Assembly: GCA_945910005.1 (NCBI GenBank)
Contig: OX246741.1
Location: 13,716,890-13,780,889, forward strand
Reading direction: 5' to 3'
DNA: 64,000 nucleotides
Origin: Isoperla grammatica
Lineage: Eukaryota > Arthropoda > Insecta > Plecoptera > Perlodidae
In this document: one piece after another, positions 50,501-62,500 of the stretch
How the letters are laid out: each line of letters begins with the position of its first letter
Position numbering within the stretch: the stretch's first letter is position 1
Notes under the pieces: model-generated
Told to the model about the DNA's origin: nothing
Databases searched by the model: none
Seen by the model: the letters and a program-made list of their open reading frames with translations, nothing else
Position numbers and translations under genes: made by a program

Positions 50501-53500
50501 AGTAAATCTAAGACGCTATACTGAAACATGTACTTAGATGTCGATTGTCCAGCGAAGACAAATTACGTACTTGCTGAGGTGGATAAGGTGGTTGCCCTGA
50601 GTTGGGGTATCGATGTTGGTCCCACTGGTTGTTGGCGGGCTGACTATTGGGTGGGCCTGGCGGTCTAGGTGGGCCTTGGTTCCATGGCTGTGGGCCCTGG
50701 GGGCCTACCGGGCCTTGTCCAGGATAGCCTTGACCTCGGTACTGGTTGTTGTTCCACCCAGCTGCAACACAGGTGAGGTACCACACATTAGAACACTGGC
50801 AATAGTAATTAGGCACTTGCTTGCAAATATCATGCTTTACATACATGCAAAAAGAACATTACCTGATTAAGGAATATATAATTGGCCTGAAAGAAGTAGG
50901 CTACTATTTATATTTATTGCACAACATGATTACGGACAATTTCAAACAACTTTATTAAAATTTCTTTCATTCAATACATAAGGGGAAGGAATTCTTTTAG
51001 ATGATTTTCGTCGCTTTACGTCTCTACATGCTATTTGAGATGATGTGGTGTGAATGATGAAAATGAAGAACAATTTTTACAAACGCCCATGTTTTATGTG
51101 GGATTCGAACCCACATCCCTAGGTGCTTGGGAGCTGCACCCCCACCACATGAGCTACCGCGGGTGGCAAACGCTTTCACTTCAACATCAGTATGCCTATT
51201 GCCAACCAAGTTCAAAATTCAGAACATTAAATCGATCGTTTACTCACCATACATGGAAGGCGGCCTCTGCTGACCGTACGGAGGAAACGGTGGTTGCTGC
51301 TGATCCTTGGCAAAGTCTGGGTGTCTTCTAGGTTGAGGGGCGGGAGGGGGCATTGTCTTACTCGGGCCTCCGGGGTAGGGGCTCGATGAGGAGGGGGGTT
51401 GACCAGGGTAGCCCTGCTAAACAACACACACACGTCAACCAATTGCACAATTATTACACATATTGTACCAAGTAATGATGTACAAGAATGGTTAATACAA
51501 TACTAAGGGCCGGTTTCACCAAAATTTAATCCGGCGATTTTCTGTTAATCGGAGATCAAAAATGACGCCCGGTAGAAGCCACCATGCATTTTGTATATAA
51601 TGTTTGTTGAAACCATGGTAACCAATCCGAGATTAGTAAATCGACCGATTAAAAAGTTTTGGTGAATTCGTACCTAAGCTGGCTAAAGGGCCTTAGTAAT
51701 CTCTCACAACACAGTTAAAGGCTAGTTACTATAAGCAAGGCAGAATTATCAGAAATTGAAAACAATGGATTACATATTAATTAGCTACTACTTGGCCTAG
51801 AATTTCAAGAAAGTACATGCACAGGTAAATAAATAATGCAGTATGCTTAGGCCTAGGATAATATCTAGCCATCAAGATGTTTGAGAAGAACCATAGAAAT
51901 TATGCAATAACTGGTAAGATCAATAATCAAGTTACAAGCTGTATGGTTATTGTGTACAATAGGCCTATGTAATTAATAGCAAATTAAACTTAGGCCCATT
52001 TCAGTTCAAAGAAACTAGGTGTTAGTGAACTTACATGTCACTGAATTAATTAGTTTGGATTCATGCTTAGAGAAGTCACTATAAGCATGATTAAAGAAAG
52101 AAACAGAGTCCAAAGATACTATGCTAGTTTATTGATTATCAACGAAGCTGGCAGAAAAATAACCATCAATTTGAATTGAACAAGTAAGCAGAGGTGGATG
52201 CATAACCTGCATTTTAGTAGATCTGAGACTGATATAGTAAACCTAGCACGTATTAGGTGTGATAGGATATTGTATGAATTGTTTTTTTTTTTGCTTTTCC
52301 CTTTTGGAATAGCATTAAGTTCTTTAGGTTATTTCTTAGTTTTTAGTTTGTACGTCATAATATTGTATACTTAGGCTAAAGTACCAAAATAGCTAAATAA
52401 CACGGTGCTAATACTAGGTAAAAAATAGGCATACATACCATACAGGCATACACGTTTAAATATCTTTAAAGAAATCCGTACAAGAAACTAGAAATTAACA
52501 TCTTACATCTTAAATATTAACACCCATGAGGTTTAATATAATCGGAGATGAACAGTATGATACTTTATTATTTCCTACCACCTTTGAGCTTCGAGAAGCT
52601 TATAAAATAATAAATGGACTAAAAATATTCCATCTAAATATTCGAAATATTACAAAACATTTTGATGAACTAATTACGCTCTTACATGACACAACCATCC
52701 ATTTTGACGTTATTATATTAACCGAAACACAACTCAAATACACCAATGATCTCTTTAACATAACAGGATATACAACACATCACTTCACATCTAAATTAAC
52801 AACACATGATGGTATAACTTTATTAATAAAGAATGATACCATACAATTACTTACTATTAATGCCACTTGTGAAATAACTCAGGCAAATGCAGTAACCATA
52901 CACCTCACTAAATGCAATGAAACGTTCTCAATTCTAGCAATATACCGCTCACCATCCAGTGATGTAAACATATTTATTGATGAAATCACCACTCAACTTA
53001 CTACTTTAAATAGTGTTTATAACTTAATAGTGGGCGATATCAACATAAACATATTGCCAGATGAGCACAAACAGTCTCAAATAGCAGACAGCTACTTAAA
53101 TTCACTATATGCTCATGGTTACGTATCATATATTAATAAACACACTAGAGTTAATACACAATCAAAAAGTTGTATTGATCACATATTCATAAAAACGAAA
53201 CAGACTAATGGATGTGTTGCAAACATCCTGCAGTCGGCTATCACTGATCACTATCCAATCTGCTTTGGCCTGTTTATAGATACACAATCACCAAATGCAA
53301 AAAATTCCTCTAGTTCGCAAGTAATACAAAAGAAAATTAATTTTGAAAATTTAAAAGAACGACTAGAAAATGAAACTTGGTGCACAGTTCTAAATATAAC
53401 AGATCCGAATAGAGCAGCAAAAACATTTACTGAAACTCTTACTGCGCACATAGCAGCGGCCAGCACAGTGAAGAAGCTGAATCCTAAAGTGCGAGCTCTC

Positions 53501-56500
53501 CAACCGTGGATAACTGCAGGACTAATTAAATCCATCCGAACACGTGACAAACTAAGTAGGCAATCCCTTAAAAGTCCTAATAACGTAACATTAAAACTAG
53601 AATATAAACGATATAGAAACTTTCTTACTAAACTAATTAGGGAAACGAAAAATCAATATTATAAAAATGAAATTGAAAATGCTAAACAAAATCCTCAAAA
53701 AATCTGGAATATCATCAATGAAGTCACAAATAAACGCAGAACTAAAAATCTGATCTCTGAAATTTTAGCCAGGCAAGGTCTTGTATCGACCAAAAATGAT
53801 CCTAAAGCTGTAGCAGACACATTTGTTGACTACTTCAGTAGTATTGGTAAGAAAATGGCAGATGAAATATCGAATAAGACACACCCCAAAAATCCAACTA
53901 TTACTACAGACATTCATTACCAACAAAATTCAATATTTCTTAAACCAGTGAGCGAATCTGAAGTAGCTAAGTATATCGATGAGTTAAAGTCAAACTGTGC
54001 CTCCGGCATTGACCACATACACTCGTCTACACTACAACAAATAAAATCACACATAACAATGCCACTAGCCCACATAATAAATGCAAGTTTTTGTACAGGC
54101 ACATACCCAGATTGTTTTAAAACGGCTATTATCACCCCTATATTCAAAACAGGTAATAAATTGCATACAACAAATTATCGCCCTATATCACTACTGAACA
54201 ACATCTCAAAGATTCATGAAAAATGTATAAAACATCGCATATATGACTTTCTAGACAAACATAACATTTTATCGCAAAATCAATATGGCTTCCGTACTGG
54301 GCGGGGAACTAACGACGCCATATTAAAACTAACGACGGATATCCATTCTAGAATTGACGAAAAAGACAAGACCGTGGCTATATTTCTTGACCTAGCTAAA
54401 GCCTTTGACACCGTCTCCCACCCATTACTACTAAATAAATTAGACAGATACGGAATCAGAGGTAATGCACTAAAACTAATAAGTAGCTACTTAACAAATC
54501 GGGAGCAATATGTTAAAATTAGCGACACCCTAAGCAAACCAGAAATTATTGAATACGGAGTCCCTCAAGGTACAGTTCTTGGCCCACTTCTGTTTATCAT
54601 CTTTATTAACGATTTATGCAACATGAAAATTAATGGAATCATAACCACATTTGCTGATGACACCGTATTGCTCTTCTCCAGCTATTCGTGGATCAATGTA
54701 TACAAGATAGCTGAAGCTGAATTAAACAAAATTATGAAATGGCTTGAAAATAACCTTCTAACACTTAACCAAGAAAAAACGTTATTCATGACCTTTGCAC
54801 CAAACAAAGCTGAGCAATTAGATCATATTAATTGTAACATAAAATTACACGCGAATGACTGCATAGGTAGGGCCAGACTACATTGTAGTTGCTTTAATCT
54901 AACCAAAGTAAGTTACGCTAAATACTTGGGTATCACAATTGACGAACATTTAAAATGGGACAAGCATATCAATATCGTCACAAAAAAAGTACGAAGCACT
55001 CTTCCCAAATTCTACTTACTTAGAAATATTCTTTATACAAAAACACTTCAAGTTGTCTACTATGCTATTGTGCAATCTATCATTCAATATGGGATCATTG
55101 GCTGGGGAGGCACATATGACTCGCACATAAATCCACTCTCAATAATACAGAAACATGTTATTAAGGTTATGTTAAAAAAGCCCTTCCTTTACCCGACTAA
55201 TCTGGTGTTCTCTGACAGCGGCTTCCTAAATGTAAGAAAAATATATCTGAAATATTTACTTAACCACAGTCACAAAATATTCCATAAGTTAAAAACTGAA
55301 CCTCATCGACATGGAACGCGAAATCAAATACAATACAAACTGAATATTCCTAGAACCCGTCTCCACATGACGCAGAGGCATGCGCTTTTCCTTGGTCCTA
55401 AAGCCTATAATGATATTTTACCCTTAAACATAAGATCCACTAAATCGGTAGATAAATTCAATTTACTGCTTAACAGATGGTTAATTCAATGTCCCAATGA
55501 AACTATAAATAACACAATCAACCTTAAAGTAACTAGAAAAGTCGGTTGGTACTCGCATGATTAACAATGGTTTAATGCAAACATGCTTGTTTAAAATACA
55601 TCCTAGAACACTGTATGAATAATTGTTGTACTTTTCATTCTCTAGATAAATTAACAATAAATTAATATAAAAAGTGTATTGGTGTATATGCATGAATAAA
55701 TCATGAAAATTGCTTTTTTAGTATGTTGAGTATAGCTACTAAAAAACAAAAATTGCATTTGGTCTGCCATATTAATGTAATTAATAATTAACAATAATGT
55801 AACTTCAACCAGAGAAATCGTGAAACAGTAGAAATAAGTAATACAAAATATTTTCAACTCAAATTCTGTTTTTAGTTTTAGATTAATTTTATATGAATGC
55901 TAAAGATGTAATGAAAGAATATTGTGAATCTTGCATTCTGTTTCTAGTCTTAGGTTAAATTTAAGTAAACATTAATCTAAGTGAAATCATTATTTTTCTA
56001 TAATATTGTAAAATTATGTACAACTAACCTAACTAGACTAAATCCATAGCCAGAGGAACTGCTACCCACCCACAAGTGAAATCTTCTGTGGGTAGTAGCC
56101 TCGATTACCAGTTTAAAGTGTCAATACCTACTGTACCATTCATCCTCACCACCTATTGTATATTGTACTGAACCGATGATAATGTGCAATTATACATCTT
56201 CAGTACATGTACTGTTATATGACTGTATGTACACAATGATCAAATGGAAATAAAATTGAATTGAATTGAATTGAAAGTATTGTAAAAAATTAGAGCCGCC
56301 GTTCGACTTAACAATTGTAAATCGATAGAAAGAAAATTTCGACAATGAATCGTTTATTTCCCTCCCAAAAATACGTTGCCTGGCTGTACGCAGTGCTAGC
56401 AGATAACCTCACTGAAGCGCGTATGATGTGATACTGAGCCTGCCACTACGCATTATGCTTACAGCCGCCAGGGAAAAACTTAAAAGTGGCATTTGAAACT

Positions 56501-59500
56501 TTCAAACTTGATAGGTATTGTTTTCTTTCGATGTCGATATATCTTATCGATGTCGGAATTTTGCAGCGATGTCGATATCGAATCGAAACATCGATGTCAA
56601 ACGGCAGCTCTAGTAAAAATACATTTTTGACTGGAAACTTGGCACATAAATTCCGAAATTTTTGTTTCCTAAAAGCATAATCTAATGGCAACATTAACAA
56701 AAATGTAGGGCTGTGCGAGTACTCGAAAAGTCGAGTTCGGTCGAGTAGTTACTACTCGACTCGAGGTGATCGAGTTTTTCATGAAAAACGAGTCGAGTTC
56801 GAGTAGTTTTGATCGACTGAGCCGCCGTACTCAACTGGTTAAAAATACCGCCAATAGGTAGCGCTAGTATCCAAAAATAGCTTAAGTATCGATTTTATAA
56901 TCGACTTTGAAGAAAAAGTGACCTATCGATCATTATCGAGCAGATCGAAACACGCAGACCGCGCAGACGACGCTTATTTGGCCTAGGGCCTACTTCTGCA
57001 AATTCGCAAAAAGTGTCTGCGTTTTTTGTGAACTAAGTGTGGATGTTGTAGAAGTGGCAGCCAAACAAATGGAAGGGAATCTTCGAGAACCGAGGCCTAC
57101 TATGTTCAAAGAGCCTAGGCCTAGGCCTAGGCCTAGCATAGGCTAGCCTAGGTCTAGGCCCTAGGCCTAGACCCTGGTCGTAGGCCTAGGCCTAGACCTA
57201 AAAGTACCTAATCATCAAAGATATTATATTCCCTACTGATCATCATGTATTTGGAATCATTTTTAAAACGTTCCATACAACTTAAGTTCAAAATGTAATC
57301 TTTCCATTATTAACCTCAAAATGGGGAAACACTCGCCAACGGTCTCACAAAAACAAAAGTGGCCATCTGACAACCCATCTGCAAAACAGATTACACTGTA
57401 GTTCTATTGTTTCTCTTAAGTCTTTCTCCTGTGCCAGGTCCCCGTGTACAGTGTAGGCCTAGTCCTAGGCCTAGCATTTGGCCATGCTTCGAGCATAGCC
57501 CTAGCCTATCCCAAGACCGAAGACCTAGGCCAAGCCTTAGTACTTTCCTTGTCTAGATCACGTAGGCCTAGACCCAGTTGGCAGAATTTAGCATCGTTTG
57601 AGCCTTAGGCCTAGGGAGACAATAATATTGAACAAATTACAGTATATGGTTTTAGGCCTGGCCCCAGGGACAGCTTTTAGGCCAAGGCCTAGCCTAGGTG
57701 AACTCGGCGATAGCTTAGATGGGGTCCTAGGTCTAGTCTGCCTAGTCCTCTACCGGTAGTTATTCCTTTCCTGTATCTTTTTAATATATTCAGGCACTAC
57801 TCGAAACTCGACTCGAAACTCGCGAGTTTTTTACTACTCGAACTCGAACTCGACTCGATTTGGAAAAGTGCTACTCGCACACCCCTACAAAAATGTCATG
57901 TCATAATGCAAAGATTTTATGCTTTTTTCATAAAGGCAAAGAAAAAGTGTAAGGTATTCATTCATACTTTTAACATATAGTTCCCATTCTGCAATGTGAT
58001 TTAGAGTTAACTTGTTTGATAGCATAAGATGTCGCCACCTCAATTTAGTTTCACTTACTAAATCTCACCCCAGTGAAACAGTTTGCAAAGATGTGCACAT
58101 TGCCTGAAATAGGTACTGAAATGCATATACAAGCAAAGCAGCTATTTATATTAGTATTCAGGTAGTATTGGAGCAAATATGGTATCGACTAACGAGCATT
58201 CACATAATTTTGCCATTTATTGTACGTCAAGATACAAAATGGAGAGTTAATTGGCGTGCAAGGAAAGTGACAGGAATGCTCGGTGATCACCAAAGAAAAG
58301 CAGCCAGTGTTTAAAATAGTCACTGTAAATTTGGACTCTGTTAGTAAAAGTTAGAGATAGAAAGATCGAGTCAACTCATAAACCACGTGAGCGATAACAT
58401 AACCGTCACGAGGTTTGTGGTCAATCCTCGGCGATGCTGCAGACAGAACGTACTTGATACGGAGATTTGATGGGGGATTGGGGAGCCACAAGCTGGCGAG
58501 CAAGCTGGGAGCTCGAGTGCATCTACAAAACCAATACAACGACAATAACAATCAAGCAATACAACATTAGCAGTACGAAATAAAAATTAATCGAAAGTCA
58601 AGAAACTAAAAATACAGTTTTTAGAAATACAAAGCTCAATGGCAGGATTGAGTGGGCAGAGGAGGCAACAGCTTGGCAAAAACAGGTACACACACAAATA
58701 TGTAGCACTAAACACGATTGCCTCAGGGGGCTGAACACGATTACCCAATGTACACTGCTATCGATGTGAAGTTACCCAAGAAGAATAGGCTGTGTACAAC
58801 ACAGAACGAAAAAATGTTTTCAGACAGGGTAAAGTACACAGCACATTCTATATGTACGTCGAGAGCTATCTAAACTAGTTATTTTGTGATCGTGATGCCG
58901 GATAATCCCCCCCCTCCCTCACCCCATTAAATAGCTTTTCTTGTCTGGCCCTAACACACTGTTTGTTGAAGCCCAATGTGTGCAATAATCAATTCACTCT
59001 ATTTCAATGTGTGCCAACTGCCAATATGCACCTAAAAAGATATTAACTTACAGTTGAAACTTGTCTTTAATTAATCTGTTTGTGAATAATACAGTAATTA
59101 TGCCACGAGTTTTGGGCAAGGGTGACTTTACATTAGCAGCACAATAACATTGAGTTGTCTAAGTCCAGCCCTTACCTTTTATATTTTGTGTTTTTGTGTT
59201 TCCCAATCTGTAACATTTGCCATTTAATGAACTAAGGTAGGCCTACAATTAATAGCAACACTGCTGCAAAGAAACATGCGTAAAAACTAGGGATGCACAC
59301 GATAATCGATATTATCGTTCGATATTCGATATGCAATAAAATTTCGATAATCGATAATACAAATATTATCGAATGGTCTGATTTCTAAAAAAGCGGGTTC
59401 GTAAAGCATTATTTCGTTCTTCTCGGACCTTTCTAGTATTGAAATACTCAAAGATACCGCCAAAATACTAGGCCTCGGGCCTCGTAAAATGTGATTATAC

Positions 59501-62500
59501 TCTCAGCAGTGTCACGTCAGATGTGTCCAAGTAATGTTGCCATAACGTTATGTGCTCGATTAGGCGACATATCACTGAAACTGTAAAAGATTGCTTAAAT
59601 TTTGTAAATTTATTATCGTTCGATATTATCGATCGATAATGCAGTCATCTTTCGATTATCGATAGTTTTTATTTTATCGATGTGCATCCCTAGTAAAAAC
59701 TAAACTAAAAACTAAAGATTAGGCCTACAAGAAAAATTAAATAGGCCTAGCTATACTGTACTTGTAATTCGTGCAAGATAAGCTCAAGCTAGGTAGCAAT
59801 TAGTTTAGATAACGAAATGCAATGATCATGTACCATCATAAACAATGTCGAACTCACAAGAGCAATGTAAATTTTGTATTGAAAATATGTACACTAATGA
59901 TTTCACTTCTCAAAAGCAATTCCATTCCTCACTGGAGAAAAAGATATTTACCCCCCCCCCCCCCCCCCCCCCCCTACAAAATCATTCAACCAAGGTTTCA
60001 AGATATTATTACTTTGTACAAAAGTTTGAATATGGAAAACAAGCAGATTAAAAAAACTTTCCGAACAACAGCAGAAACTTAAACTACTGAATATTAAATG
60101 CGAGAACGTGAAGAAAAGACGCGCTAAGTCATACCTGGTCTTGTCTGTAGTAATCTTGCTGGGGCGGATAGCCACCGGGCTGCTGAGCATTGGGGGGAGC
60201 GGTGGGGGGCTGGGGGGGTCCCGCATACCCCGTTCTGGAGGGGTATCCGGGAGGTTGAGTCCCCATGTAACGGTTGTAGGGGTCTGACGCTCCCGATGGC
60301 TGCATGCCGGGTGCAGGCGGGTTGCTTCCTTGCTGATAAGATCTACAACAAAAGACAGTCAGATATCATGTTAAATGAAAAAGTTAAGGCTGTGTCTCAA
60401 ATCGATGTTTTTCGCTAGTCGACTAGCGTAGCAGACTAACCTAACAATTAGTAACAATGAATAAAAACAATTGGTAATTGTTGTGTTAGTTGGCGAAGCA
60501 GACCGAATATTCGAATTGAGATACGCCCTAAATATAACTACGTATTAGCTCGAATATAAGGCCGCACATTAGGTTAGAAAACTATTTTTTAAAGTTCATT
60601 CTTTATTTTCAGCAAAAAATGTATAAGTGTAGGCCAACATAGTACGGTAAGTACAGTACAACCTTGATATAACATCCCTGAAGGGACTATTGATTTTCCA
60701 TGTTATATCAAGGGCAGCGACAAGGTTGTATCACATTAACTTAAAAAAGGTAACTGATTTATGGCTTAGTTTGAAATAAATATACTCTTTGGGATAACAT
60801 CAATAATGAAGGGACTGAAATAGTAACAGATTAGATTTGTTGCAAAGTATGACCTGGAGTAGTATTCTATAGTAACAATTAAGAAAAGATAACAAAAACT
60901 GAAATTACACATTATGGGGGGGGGGGGGGGGGGGGTGTTAGATGTTTGTATGGCTCACTATCTTATAGGTATAGGCCTATACACTTTTAATTTGGCCTGC
61001 TGCACTATTGTACAGTCTGCTGTCACCCCTCTTATCAAAGAGGAAATAACGTGACCATCCAGTGTATTTAAGAATATGCATATCTCAAAAGTGATAAGCT
61101 GGTTTATTTCCATTTTGGGTCTTTGTCAAGACAATGCATTAGATACAGCCTGCCAGCTGACTGTGAGTCACCTGCCCGGAAGGGGGGGGGGGGGGGACAA
61201 ACAAGTCAAGTCCCTGCTGAAGGTTTGGTATACGGCTAAGTGTTGTTGTTTTTTTGAATTCAGAATTTTTTTCGTACAAATTTGAGTTTTAGAAACCTTA
61301 CAATTTGAATTAAAGAGGCGTTGCTGTATTCTAGAATCACATATAGGTTGGGATGAAGCGTAGATGTTTATACCTGTCTCCTCCCTCAGGGTACGGCGGG
61401 TACATGGGTCGGTTGGGAGGGTAGCTGCCTGCTGGTCCTGGGGGGTATTGCTGGTTGAACTCGGGTCCCCGGTTGTACTGGTCAGGGTACTGCGAGTAGC
61501 CACCCTGTCCCCCCTGATAGCCGGGCTGCATGCCTGCAACAACACACGGAACGGTAAGTCACAAGTTATAGGTTTAAAGGAGGCACGGTATGATCTTCTG
61601 GCTAGTCTAACATCTAGATCTACCACATATAGAGATCTTGAAGAATAGTCTAGAAACGTTTATCAGAACAGGACATGAGATAAAAACAACAGAATATATA
61701 TAGGTTTGCATTTCCCTTCATTTAACAGCAAGACTCCAGCCAAGGCATAGGTATGTGGACCCACACAATCACATTATTATAAATGATGAACTAAAATAGT
61801 AGGCCTAAGGATATTCTGTAAGCTCTGTGAGCATGTTAAAGAGATGCTTTTGGCCTTTAAGGAGAAAAGCGGTTGAACGCTTATACGAACCACAATAGAG
61901 TTTGCTATCATCTACCACATAATGCAACATTCCTACATTTATCACTATCTCTTTCTTAACAGTGATGTTCAACGATATTCAATTATATTCTTCTCAAAAT
62001 CGACATCGGTGGCATTTTACTGATAGCATCATTGAATACCGGTACTAATTATTAGTGATATTGCAAAAAGCACTTTTGTTGACACTAATACAAGAAGCAA
62101 ACAATACATAAGAAGACATGAAAAATTATGTTTACAATTTATAATTTAAAATATCAATGTTGGAAGTTAACCGGCTACCAGTTTTTTCTCAATTATTTAT
62201 CTTAGACGAGATTTTGCAGTTTACAGTAGCAAGGGGGTCAGATAAGGACACATTTGCAGTGACGAACCCTTCAGGTGATATTATAAGTTGACCACGACAT
62301 CGTAAAATAACCATACCGAGATGTTTCCAATACAACGCAACCACATTGATTTAGAGTTTAATCTCCATTTTTTGCAAAATCGATATCGCATCCACTAATC
62401 AAATCGTTGAACATCACTACCTTTTTGCCAGACTTACGCTGCACTTGATTAGAATCTCGAAGCGATTATTAGCCTACACATAGTTCAAGGCCGCTTTCCG

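Noticed and set aside
51074..51168. tRNA gene
   Set aside because: B box is perfect, but the acceptor stem does not pair and a diverged sister copy exists at 11.75 kb; a SINE is the better reading.
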